A stretch of DNA of 64,000 bases from Notoacmeibacter sp. MSK16QG-6 (GTDB lineage Bacteria; Pseudomonadota; Alphaproteobacteria; Rhizobiales; Rhizobiaceae). The stretch lies in contig NZ_JAMYXM010000008.1 of NCBI RefSeq assembly GCF_024158145.1, forward strand, positions 36,339 to 100,338. The letters run 5' to 3'. This document shows, piece after piece, positions 36,924-45,490 of this stretch. Position 1 is the first letter of the stretch. Each line of letters opens with the position of its first letter. Both the position numbers and the translations under genes were made by a program. The notes below the pieces were generated by a model that was given only the letters and a program-made list of their open reading frames with translations, searched no databases and was not told where the DNA came from.

Positions 36924-37865
36924 TCACCCCGGCATTTCTGTCTCGACAGCGTCGATCAGGCCGCTGCGTTTTGCGCGATCGAGGAGGTTTTTCACGGAAG
37001 AGGGTGCCCACTTGGTCCCGCCACGTGGCGTGCGCTCATGCAGACGTTCGAGCTGGTTGGCGATCTCGCGCAGTGTGAGCTCCGCATTGGACGAGTGGAT
37101 CCCGGCCACGAGTGTCATCAATCGATGTTCTGGCGACCGTGGTGGCGACTTCCGCAAAAGTGACGCATCGGCCATGCCTTCCGAGACCATCCATTTGACC
37201 GCCCGCCGCAGACGTTCCGGCGTCCAGTCGAAACCGCGCTGTTTGAGAACCCGGGCGATGTCGTCCCATGTGTGGTCCGGACGCATCCGCTTCACGATTG
37301 GAAGCCATTGCGAGGCGGTTGCCTGGAGCCGTTCACCATAGGCAGCCTTCTGGGCCAGTTTCATCTTCGAGAGCATCTCCGGTCGTCGCTCGCGGATACC
37401 TGGATTGCCAGGCAGGCGACCCTTCGCCTTTGCCGCTGCGATCCCCGCCTTGGTGCGTTCCGAAATCAAGGCACGCTCGAGCTGAGCCACGGCACCGAGC
37501 ACCTGCAGGGAGAACATGCCTTGGGGCGTGGTGGTGTCGATCGGATCTCTGAGCGACCGGAAATGCGCGCCCTTTGCCGTGAGAACCTCGATGACATCCA
37601 GAAGATGGCTCACGGACCGCGCCAAGCGATCGAGGCGTACCACAACGAGCGTGTCGCCGGCGGCAATGTCCTGAACGAGCCTCGACAAGGCAGGGCGGTG
37701 GCGCGAGGCGCCGGACCCATGTTCCTGGACGATTGTTTCGCAGCCGGCCGACCGCAGCTCCATTTCCTGCGCTTGTGTCGCCTGCTCGTCCGTAGAGACG
37801 CGCGCATAGCCGATAAGCCGTCCCTGTGGTCGACGCGACGTCCGAATTTGCGTGTAAGCGGCCAT
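36924..37865 (-). CDS. Serine recombinase (resolvase/invertase family)
   Basis: 313 residues. N-terminal resolvase domain with GYARVSTDEQ (nucleophile Ser24), RLDRLARSVSHLLDVIE and GAVAQLERALISERTKAG, followed by an extended C-terminal region (about residues 160-313) with at least two helix-turn-helix-like parts, longer than the roughly 185 of Tn3 resolvases. A perfect 10-bp inverted repeat lies 31 bases upstream and may be its site. It could resolve plasmid multimers or belong to a transposon whose other parts are gone. Confidence 0.85.
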   Translation of the reverse strand: MAAYTQIRTSRRPQGRLIGYARVSTDEQATQAQEMELRSAGCETIVQEHGSGASRHRPALSRLVQDIAAGDTLVVVRLDRLARSVSHLLDVIEVLTAKGAHFRSLRDPIDTTTPQGMFSLQVLGAVAQLERALISERTKAGIAAAKAKGRLPGNPGIRERRPEMLSKMKLAQKAAYGERLQATASQWLPIVKRMRPDHTWDDIARVLKQRGFDWTPERLRRAVKWMVSEGMADASLLRKSPPRSPEHRLMTLVAGIHSSNAELTLREIANQLERLHERTPRGGTKWAPSSVKNLLDRAKRSGLIDAVETEMPG

Positions 37866-37896
37866 TTGCAGCGCCTGAGAGATAATTGAGGGCCCG

Positions 37897-37939
37897 GTTT
37901 ACAAACATAGAAGATACGGATAACTGATCGTTTGTAAAC
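37897..37939. repeat. Inverted repeat upstream of the recombinase (candidate res site)
   Basis: GTTTACAAAC (37897-37906) and GTTTGTAAAC (37930-37939) are exact complements with a 23-base spacer. About 150 bases further on lies a second symmetric block, ACGGAAG/CTTCCGT (38094-38100 with 38115-38121); ATACGGA at 37914-37920 recurs inverted as TCCGTAT at 38116-38122. The 37866-38147 gap has no gene and is AT-rich, as expected of a recombination site with several subsites. Confidence 0.5.
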
Positions 37940-38147
37940 GTCTCTTGAGTGACTTTCTGACAACCGAAAGCGCCAAAAACCCCGGAAAAACAGGCTCTCT
38001 CGTCGATCTGAGCGCCGATTTCCGGGTCTCTGTTCAATCCCGAAGGCCGCAGCGCTCATTATATATAGAGGGGCCTAGGAATTACCGGTGTGACGGAAGC
38101 AAAAAGCGTGATAACTTCCGTATAATAGTTGAAACACCGTGTTATCA

Positions 38148-39254
38148 ATGACTTATGAAATCGGAGAACTGAACCACGAGACCCTCCTGGGGCCGTTGGC
38201 TGCCGCTGAGGACGCTCTTGCCCGGCTCGATGAGCGCGTCGCCCGATCCGAGGTCGGGCCAGGCTTTGCCGAACGTGCCGATTTCTTCGAGTCCGTCTCC
38301 AGTATGTGGGTCGGCGGCGAGCTCGTCCATCTCGAGGACCTGGTTCTCCACGACGCGCAGATGGACATTAGGGCGCCGAGCCATGAGCTCGTCATCGCAC
38401 ACCGCATCGTTCGGGCCCGGCGCCGCGTGTCACGGAACGATCCCGGCTGGGCGGTTTCACGGTCGGGGATCATGGCGCTGGCTGGCCTCGCGGAAGGGAC
38501 CTCTGTCGAATCCGAACCCGTCGACGGGGGAGGGGAGGGGGTCGAACTCGAATTGGTTGGTGATGCAGCCCTGTCTCCTGAGCTGGCCGAGATCGATGAG
38601 GTCCTCGCTCGCACCCAATGGCTGGTCGATGGTAGTGCGGCTGCCGAACAAAGGAAACGAGAACCCGAGATCAGTGTTGGCGAGCTGCTCATTCGCGATC
38701 CGGATTGGGATGAAGGCGAGCGGATCGGAGAGTGGCTTGATCTGGCCAAGAGTGTCGAGCGGCTTCCGGCCACACTGGCCGCGGCGCTCCTTTGGGATGC
38801 ATGGGAGCATCTCGAACCATTGCAGCGCCAGCACTGGCTTGGTCAGGTCCTCGTCTCGGACTTCCTGCGATCGCGCGGAAAGGTTCGATCTCATTTGCTG
38901 GCGTTTGCGGTCGGCCTGCGGGAGATACCACGGGAGCGGAGGCGCGCGCGCGATCGGACCACACGGCTTGTCGCATATCTCGATGCGATGAGCACGGCGG
39001 CCGGCATGGGGATCAAGGACATTGACCGGCTGACGCTCGCGAAGCGGCAGCTTGAGCGGAAGGCATCAGGCCGGCGTGCGACGAGTAGCCTTCCGGTCGC
39101 GGTCGATCTGCTGATGTCACGGCCGATCGTGTCCGCACACATGATCGCGAAGGCTGCGAAGATCACGCCGCGCGGGGCTTTGAACCTTGTCGGAGAGCTC
39201 GGCGTGCGAGAGATGACGGGGAGGGGACGCTATCGTGCGTGGGGGATCCTGTGA
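38148..39254 (+). CDS. DUF1612/helix-turn-helix protein (RHE_PE00001 family)
   Basis: 368 residues from ATG 38148 (a GTG nine bases earlier is also possible). The N-terminal half carries SMWVGGELVHLEDLVLHDA and RRRVSRNDPGWAVS, features I associate with the DUF1612 proteins common on rhizobial plasmids; the C-terminal part ends with a helix-turn-helix (AHMIAKAAKITPRGALNLVGELG). It is probably a DNA-binding protein of unknown role. It is convergent with the PLD gene (25-base gap) and adjacent to the recombinase. Confidence 0.65.
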   Translation: MTYEIGELNHETLLGPLAAAEDALARLDERVARSEVGPGFAERADFFESVSSMWVGGELVHLEDLVLHDAQMDIRAPSHELVIAHRIVRARRRVSRNDPGWAVSRSGIMALAGLAEGTSVESEPVDGGGEGVELELVGDAALSPELAEIDEVLARTQWLVDGSAAAEQRKREPEISVGELLIRDPDWDEGERIGEWLDLAKSVERLPATLAAALLWDAWEHLEPLQRQHWLGQVLVSDFLRSRGKVRSHLLAFAVGLREIPRERRRARDRTTRLVAYLDAMSTAAGMGIKDIDRLTLAKRQLERKASGRRATSSLPVAVDLLMSRPIVSAHMIAKAAKITPRGALNLVGELGVREMTGRGRYRAWGIL

Positions 39255-39279
39255 TCGGGATTGAGAAATCACTTTCTGA

Positions 39280-41028
39280 TCATGGAGCAACGGTGTGCTC
39301 GAACTGGCCCAAGAAGCTGTCCGCGATTTTAGGGGCGTTCACCAAAACACCGATTTCTCTGAAAGGCTTGGCTTCGGACGGATCAGCCGACAGCCAATTC
39401 AAACTCGAAACTGCTAGATTATCGTCATCCCATCCTAGCACTTTGGCGTGGATTCTCGGTTTGTGAATAGGTTTCACATGCAGTCCGGATTTGGCAAATT
39501 CTCTAACGAGGTCGGCACCAGCCCTTCCTGACAGCGGCCCGGTTGTTCGTCCATAAAAGAACGACGCTGCAATTCCGTTCTCTTTAACGGCCGCGAGTGC
39601 CGGAAGGAGTGTCAGCGACTCGGCTGAAATGCCGATACGATGGCTCAATGCAAAAATCCGACTAGTTGCCTCGTCCCGAGCCTTAAGGACTAGTCTCGCG
39701 TGGTCGGCACCATACAGAAGCCGCATTGGCACTTTTCGCCCTCGGGAGGCGGGCATCTCCATGATCCGTCTTCCCAGTACGGCGAGGTCGATCGCAAAGT
39801 CATTCCACACTCCCGGGCGGCCTTGGGAAAGCCCGGCCAGTTTCATCATAAGTTGCCCGACGAGCTTAGGTTCTCGAAGCCGGAAAGACGTTTCGAAGCT
39901 TTTATAATCGGACGCGAGCCAGTTGCAGGACCCGATGAGCGCGTTCCAACCCTTTTGAGAGTCTGCAAACACGATCTTTGCGTGAGAATTGGTCGAAAAC
40001 GGATGAACCCTTATTGAGCCGGTTCTTCCAGCTGTATCGATATCCGCCTGCATCTTTGCTGCGGCGAATTGAGACGATCGCGTAGGGCTACCAAGGTCGT
40101 CCTGTCCCCAGAGAACATCGATTGTCACACCACGTTCCGCAGCGCGGAGGAGCAGGGGGAGAACAACTTTGGCTCTATCGCTGTTGATGAACGTTGAGTG
40201 GATGATGACGCGTTCCGATGCGCCTGAAACAATCCGTTCGAATGACCGCCAGTGATCATCACCATCTATGATCAGGTCAGCTGGATCGTAAGCGCCCTGG
40301 GCAGCAGCGGGTATTTCGTCCACTAGCTCCGCCTTCGCGACGATTGACACCGCTGCCTTTCCGCTCTTCGGGCTTGCCTCTAGTTTCTCGCTCGCAGCGG
40401 TCAAGATCGCGCGGCGCAGCTTTTCGGGCGCTCGTCCGGGTAGCCCCTCGATCTCACCGTCTTTGACTGCAACAACAGCATATCTTTCCGCCAGTTTTTC
40501 GGAGCCGCGATCGACCCCTATTATCATTTCGTCCTCTCCCTCGATCGTAGTGAAGACCTCGCTCATGTCCTCGAGGTCATGAACCGCCGATGCCGAGAGA
40601 TGAGCCACCGGGTTCTCGCCGATTTGGGCCGGAACCTGGTTTTTGTGGCAAAGGTCCAGCTCCCGTCCGCGATAGACACTCCCCGTAAGTTGTTCGATCG
40701 CGAAACCCCTCCAACGCGGCTCACGCACTGTAGCTGAAGGAAGCTGCTCGTAGTGGACAAGGGAGGTGCCCGCCGCAGTAATTTGGAAAAGCGGGCCTTG
40801 AGATGTAGCGGTGATCTCAACCCAGCCTGCCCGCATGAGTCTGATGAAAGCTTCGACTACGACCCGCCGCGGGAGGTTGGACTGCTCAGCTAAGGCCGCG
40901 GCAGATGCCGCCCCTCGTGACACGGCATCAAGCAAGAGGTGCTCAATTACGCTCCACCTCCGGCCGCGTTCGATGATGAAGCGTCTGCTGCCCTTCAGAA
41001 CAGGAAAGACGACCTGCACGACGGTCAT
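39280..41028 (-). CDS. Phospholipase D-like nuclease with winged helix (Mokosh MkoB-like)
   Basis: 582 residues. An N-terminal winged-helix-like part (about 15-95: EHLLLDAVSRGAASAAALAEQSN in two pieces, EHLLLDAVSRGAA and SAAALAEQSNLPRRVVVEAF) precedes two complete HxKx4D phospholipase-D motifs: SHAKIVFADS (about residue 345, with GSCNWLASD) and HAKVLGWDDD (about 528, with SSLNWLS). PLD enzymes of this kind act as nucleases in several phage-defence systems. ATG 41028 overlaps the stop of the helicase gene (ATGA), so the two are co-translated. The pair has the domain make-up of Mokosh type I. Confidence 0.8.
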   Translation of the reverse strand: MTVVQVVFPVLKGSRRFIIERGRRWSVIEHLLLDAVSRGAASAAALAEQSNLPRRVVVEAFIRLMRAGWVEITATSQGPLFQITAAGTSLVHYEQLPSATVREPRWRGFAIEQLTGSVYRGRELDLCHKNQVPAQIGENPVAHLSASAVHDLEDMSEVFTTIEGEDEMIIGVDRGSEKLAERYAVVAVKDGEIEGLPGRAPEKLRRAILTAASEKLEASPKSGKAAVSIVAKAELVDEIPAAAQGAYDPADLIIDGDDHWRSFERIVSGASERVIIHSTFINSDRAKVVLPLLLRAAERGVTIDVLWGQDDLGSPTRSSQFAAAKMQADIDTAGRTGSIRVHPFSTNSHAKIVFADSQKGWNALIGSCNWLASDYKSFETSFRLREPKLVGQLMMKLAGLSQGRPGVWNDFAIDLAVLGRRIMEMPASRGRKVPMRLLYGADHARLVLKARDEATSRIFALSHRIGISAESLTLLPALAAVKENGIAASFFYGRTTGPLSGRAGADLVREFAKSGLHVKPIHKPRIHAKVLGWDDDNLAVSSLNWLSADPSEAKPFREIGVLVNAPKIADSFLGQFEHTVAP

Positions 41029-44000
41029 ATTTTTGCTCCCTTCAGTCTTGTCCAGGGAACAACAGCCGCGTGCCCCGCGACTCTCTCTTCTTCGAAGGCC
41101 TCTAAGAAGTCGGATAAAAATCCAATATTCTGATCTGGCAAATTGCTCGCGACGGCTACCACGTGTCTGTAGAACGCAAGGCTGCCTATGATTATCAGAC
41201 GCCACTTCGCGCGGCTGAGAATCACGTTCATTCTTCTGTTATCGCGCAGGAAACCAAGGGCTCTTGTCGGCGTCGCGTGGTGGTTATTGCGTACCATTGA
41301 AACAACAACGGCGTCGGCTTCGCCTCCTTGAAAAGAGTCGACCGTGCCGCAGTAGGTGGTCGAGTGTACTGCCGGGGCGAAACCCTCCAAGTTGGACAAG
41401 GCTCCGGTCAGATTTCGATCCAGGTCTCGATTGATCCTTTTCACTTGCTGCCAGTAGGGTGAAAGAACCGCGAGGGATGGAGTTGCCGAAGAATCCGACG
41501 GAGCGAGAAGGCTCAAAGCGCGAACCACAGCGGCAGCCTCTTCTGGATTCGACCATGGCGGAGCCCTTTCTCCTCCTCGACCTCCCGGGCCTTCCGCCTG
41601 AGCATAGGGCATATCCACGAATACAATTGGCTTGTTTGGAAGCAAATCAGAGTTCGTGCTTACAACCGGTGACGGGCTGTTCGCGAATTTGGCCGCCTGT
41701 CTCGCATTTGTGTCGAGTTCGCCTTCATAGAAGCACTTTGAGACGATTCGAGCGATCGCCGGATGCATGCGGTACTGCTCGCTGAGACGACGCGCAATTC
41801 GTGGAGCTGAGTCCTGCCGCTTTTGACGTAGCAACTCCCGTTCGACGAAGGTTTCGAACAGTGTCAGCAACGACAGCGCCTCTGCACACGTGCGGCCAAA
41901 ATCGTCGCCAGCTTTCGAAACCTCATCGAATGTTTCGTCGATGCTTGGATCCTTGAGGTATCTCGAGATGAGGCTGTCGACGAGATTGACGACTTCTTGC
42001 ACGGCTGATGTTGACGAAAGAAGCTTGGTGAACTTTTCGATATCGAATGGAGGCAATTGCCGATGGTCGCCGATCATGAGGCGACGGTGAGACAACAGAA
42101 GCGGCGACAGCAGTTCACCACCAGTCGCTTTGCCGGCCTCTTCGACAATCGTCCAATCAAACAGTCCCTGCTCTTCGATCAATCTTTCGACGGCTGCGGA
42201 GTTTGTCGTGGCAAATACCAGATTGGCTGACCTCAAGATCATGCCCTCAAATGCTCGTAGCTCCGCCGCGACTCTTCGGCCTGTGTTGTCAGTGCGGACT
42301 CGGCTGTCATCCCGGTTGGTTCGGGCCGCGACAAGCGCCTCGACCTTTTGCGCGAGCTTAGGAGATGCTTCCTTCATCAACGCGCTGTTCGCGAGGTCTC
42401 GCAGCAATTTGTCTGCTTGAACGTCAACCTCGAGCTCTCCCGCATCATCGTCATCGGCAGCCCGGGCGCGCACCATCAGAGGGCCGCTGTCACCTTCAGT
42501 GGTGTTGAATATCTTCTGTACCTCATTCATCAGGTGGTCGATTGCTGAGTTACTCTGTGCAGATAGGAGAAGCCTGGCGGTTGGGTCTTCGAACATCCTG
42601 CGTTCTACGAGATCACCCACGAGGTAGGTTTTTCCAACACCCGGGGGCCCCTGTAAGAGAAACAGCGGAATTGTGGACAAAATCTCGCGCAAGGCGTTCT
42701 GTTTGGATTGATCAAGGCGTTTGAACGCTTCCGATGTCTCGTCCAGAGGATCCTGGCTACTCTCAATGCGAAGCCGGGGGTCGGCAAACATGCGAAGGAG
42801 CTCGCCGTGATTTTTGAGTGCAGACAACGCCTTTAGGCGGCGCTTGAACTGAGCAATACGCCCTGCCATGTCGGCGGGCATGAGAAATCCAAAGGAACGC
42901 AACGCGGGCGAAGGTTGCCCTTCAAATTTCATACAATCGATGTCATCGAGAACATCATGGTCGAGAAACCGCCATGTTGCGCCTGGAGCCGACCGATCTC
43001 CCAAGGTGCCTGGTTCAGAAAAAACCCAGCCATCTTCGGCACTGGGCGCTTCGGAGCTCAGGAGCTTCTCTAGCCTGACGGCCGGTGGTTCCAGCCCCAA
43101 AAGAGACGACAACGAGGCACGCGCGCTGTCGATCCTCGAAACAATATGAATTACATTTTGATCTGCCGTGTCCCCTTTTTCGATGGACACCAACTCTACT
43201 GGAAAAATGTCAGCGGCCGCATAGGCCATTTCCAAAATTAGCAGTAGCGCGAACGCCTGATGCATCCTGACCAGATCGGTCTTCTTCGAGTGTAGTTCGG
43301 TTGTTCGGTTGAGATAGTCCTCCCAGTGCTGAACCTTCCCTCTCCGCCGTGGAAAGGATTGCCCCGCGTCCTGATTCTTGACAACTTCCAACGCTTCGAT
43401 CGGAACAAGCGTTTCGCCCACGATTTGGGAATTTGCGGGAGGATCATGCTCAACCCTGTCGCAATATGCGAATTCCCAAGTCACTGGATCGGATGAATTC
43501 GGACGTCGATACGGCAGAAGGCGGTAAGTGAGGCTTTTGCCAAGAAGCACGTAACGCGGTGTCGCGCCATCATTAACGGCAATCAGCTGCATCTGGTCGC
43601 CAAGGTCGTCACGCATGAATCGCAGCTGTTGAACGCTGTCGGTAACTTCTATCTCGCTATAGGATGCCCTCCTGATCCCTTCCGACAACGCACTTCCAGT
43701 TCCAAGTCTGACCGCCAGACACAGTGCGGCATCCTTTCCCGCGACCTCAGCTGCAATTTCGTCAATTATCGCTTGGACCCGCGATGCGATGTAGTCGCCA
43801 TCGAGACGCTCAACATGTTCAAGGCCCAACATTGCCCGAAGAAGCCTCACCTCCGACGCCGGCACATGTTCGGCAACACGTGAGGCTACAATTCTGAGGT
43901 CGTTCAGCGCCCCTAAGGGGATGTCGAGTATGATGGCTGCAAGATGAGCTAGGTCCCGCCAGTCCCGTGCAAACGAGAAGGTGCGCTCCTGCCGCGGCGC

Positions 44001-44588
44001 TTTTAGACTTTTCTTGCCGCCTGCATCGATGGCCGCTATTCGCATCGACCATTCAAATCCGGTCAGCAGGAAATCCGGCTCGTCGCTCAGCGCGGTTACG
44101 ACCGACCATGGATCGATGTTCCGGTGAATGATGCCCTGAGAATGCAAGAGCTCTACACCGCGAACCAGTCGAAGGATATTGGCCCATAGGAGGCGCCGCA
44201 TACGCGGTTGGCGGGCCTGAGCTAACGATGCCGGTTTCCTGTTGGCGGTGAGTAGGACTTCGAGCGGACTTCCTTGTCCAGGGTCGAGAACCAAGTAGAA
44301 TCCATCTTTGTCTCGGCCGCTCGTTACCATCGGTACAAACAACTCATCGGCACGGGGAATCGCCGACAAACGCTGGAGCTGACGGATCTCGCTCCGCCAA
44401 ATCATCTCCAAGTCTTGATCGTCGGCGCCTTTTGTGCGGGGCCAGCTCTTAATTAGTACCGCGAGACCCTCGTTGGTGCTCGCAGTATCAATTCCCGCCC
44501 GTCCCTGCTTCCGGTCAGGCCTAAAAAGGTAGCGGTCATCAAGTGTATAGTCTGCTAGAAAGCCTGTCTTTGATTTCCGCCGTGCCAT
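41025..44588 (-). CDS. Kinase-like domain fused to UPF1-like SF1 helicase (Mokosh MkoA-like)
   Basis: 1187 residues from ATG 44588, chosen for AGGGAAG just upstream (ATG 44627 is also in frame). Residues 1-300 resemble a serine/threonine kinase: LAVLIKSW (Lys47), Glu67, HSQGIIHRNIDPWS, LLTGFEWS. The HRD aspartate is Asn157 and the DFG motif reads GFE (177-179), so it looks catalytically dead. Residues 640-1150 form an SF1 helicase of the COG1112/AAA_12 type: Walker A QGPPGVGKT (about 647), IVEEAGK (about 811), LSEQYRMHP (about 933), DSFQGGEAD (about 1085) and NVILSRAKW (about 1120). In phage-defence Mokosh type I, a kinase-helicase protein is paired with a PLD protein, as here. Confidence 0.8.
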   Translation of the reverse strand: MARRKSKTGFLADYTLDDRYLFRPDRKQGRAGIDTASTNEGLAVLIKSWPRTKGADDQDLEMIWRSEIRQLQRLSAIPRADELFVPMVTSGRDKDGFYLVLDPGQGSPLEVLLTANRKPASLAQARQPRMRRLLWANILRLVRGVELLHSQGIIHRNIDPWSVVTALSDEPDFLLTGFEWSMRIAAIDAGGKKSLKAPRQERTFSFARDWRDLAHLAAIILDIPLGALNDLRIVASRVAEHVPASEVRLLRAMLGLEHVERLDGDYIASRVQAIIDEIAAEVAGKDAALCLAVRLGTGSALSEGIRRASYSEIEVTDSVQQLRFMRDDLGDQMQLIAVNDGATPRYVLLGKSLTYRLLPYRRPNSSDPVTWEFAYCDRVEHDPPANSQIVGETLVPIEALEVVKNQDAGQSFPRRRGKVQHWEDYLNRTTELHSKKTDLVRMHQAFALLLILEMAYAAADIFPVELVSIEKGDTADQNVIHIVSRIDSARASLSSLLGLEPPAVRLEKLLSSEAPSAEDGWVFSEPGTLGDRSAPGATWRFLDHDVLDDIDCMKFEGQPSPALRSFGFLMPADMAGRIAQFKRRLKALSALKNHGELLRMFADPRLRIESSQDPLDETSEAFKRLDQSKQNALREILSTIPLFLLQGPPGVGKTYLVGDLVERRMFEDPTARLLLSAQSNSAIDHLMNEVQKIFNTTEGDSGPLMVRARAADDDDAGELEVDVQADKLLRDLANSALMKEASPKLAQKVEALVAARTNRDDSRVRTDNTGRRVAAELRAFEGMILRSANLVFATTNSAAVERLIEEQGLFDWTIVEEAGKATGGELLSPLLLSHRRLMIGDHRQLPPFDIEKFTKLLSSTSAVQEVVNLVDSLISRYLKDPSIDETFDEVSKAGDDFGRTCAEALSLLTLFETFVERELLRQKRQDSAPRIARRLSEQYRMHPAIARIVSKCFYEGELDTNARQAAKFANSPSPVVSTNSDLLPNKPIVFVDMPYAQAEGPGGRGGERAPPWSNPEEAAAVVRALSLLAPSDSSATPSLAVLSPYWQQVKRINRDLDRNLTGALSNLEGFAPAVHSTTYCGTVDSFQGGEADAVVVSMVRNNHHATPTRALGFLRDNRRMNVILSRAKWRLIIIGSLAFYRHVVAVASNLPDQNIGFLSDFLEAFEEERVAGHAAVVPWTRLKGAKI

Positions 44589-44851
44589 GCTTCCCTCAAG
44601 TTTTGTTTTCGAACAATTGCAACTCAAGTAAGGAGGAGCAAGTTAGAAATGATGATCCGGCGCCCCGTCCAGTGATTTACTTACTGCGTTTGCGCCAGCC
44701 CGATCATCCTGCGTATCTCTCGCTTCAACCGGCGGACGAGAGGTGACCCAGTTGAATGACCGATAACGCTAAGCCTGCATCAATCTGGAGAACGGAGCCA
44801 GCAGGTGATATCGAATCGCAGCGGTGCCGACACGGTGATCGGACGATTGTC

Positions 44852-45400
44852 TCAATTTATTCGCTGATACGAAACTCGATGGCCCTGGCCCGCCACGCGC
44901 GTTGCCGTCGCAGCCGTGAGCGGATTGCTGAGATCGCGTTCGATGAGGTCGAACCGATCGCTTCCGGTGGTCGCGAAACGTGGTCCGCCCGCCTTCTCGA
45001 TAGCCGTACGCAACCGTCCGACGAAATTCTCCGGTCCCTCTGCAACCGAAAACGACACCGGGTGGGTCGGCATGCTCAGGTCATCAACCTCCACATAGGC
45101 GTGGAATGATCCTGACTTTGGAAAATCCTCCCAGCGCAGCCCCCGGACACTAGAGACCGGGTAGGTGTTGCCTCTGGGCATGGTGATCGTTCCGGCACGA
45201 TAGTCCACGCGCACACGGCGTTGCGAGAATAAATTGGGCGTTTTGATCGGCCGTTCCACATAGGCAATCACTGTCCTCTTGAGCCACGCGAAACCGATCA
45301 AAACCACGGCGATGCCAATCAACCAAACCCACCAGGGCTGGCTCCAGTAGACCTCGACGATTTCATTCCAGGTTATGCTCATGGCCTGAGTGCGGGTCAT
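44852..45400 (-). CDS. Membrane-anchored hypothetical protein in the defence region
   Basis: 182 residues (ATG 45400; ATG 45382 equally possible). One membrane segment near the N-terminus (WWVWLIGIAVVLIGFAWL, about residues 23-40), then a cytoplasmic beta-rich domain (RRVRVDYRAGTITMPRGNTYP, SVRGLRWEDFPKSGSFHAYVEV). No recognised family. It lies between the Mokosh-like pair and the AbiE-like pair, 263 bases from the former and separated from the latter by a 43-bp palindrome. An accessory or sensor role is conceivable but unsupported. Confidence 0.6.
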   Translation of the reverse strand: MTRTQAMSITWNEIVEVYWSQPWWVWLIGIAVVLIGFAWLKRTVIAYVERPIKTPNLFSQRRVRVDYRAGTITMPRGNTYPVSSVRGLRWEDFPKSGSFHAYVEVDDLSMPTHPVSFSVAEGPENFVGRLRTAIEKAGGPRFATTGSDRFDLIERDLSNPLTAATATRVAGQGHRVSYQRIN

Positions 45401-45410
45401 CGCTGTTGGA

Positions 45411-45453
45411 TCATATTTGTAAGTCCGCAGAATCTGCGGACTTACAAATATGA
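45411..45453. repeat. 43-bp near-perfect palindrome (21-bp arms, 1-base centre)
   Basis: Left arm 45411-45431 and right arm 45433-45453 are exact complements around the single A at 45432. The arm starts TCATATTTG and runs to CCGCAGA at the centre. No T-run follows on either strand, so it is not a standard intrinsic terminator. It sits between the start of the membrane protein gene (45400) and the end of the AbiEii-like gene (45491). It could be a recombination or insertion scar, a regulator site, or an mRNA-end hairpin. Confidence 0.75.
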
Positions 45454-45490
45454 AACTGTCTCAAAAAGTCGCGTTCGCCCTTCTCGACGG

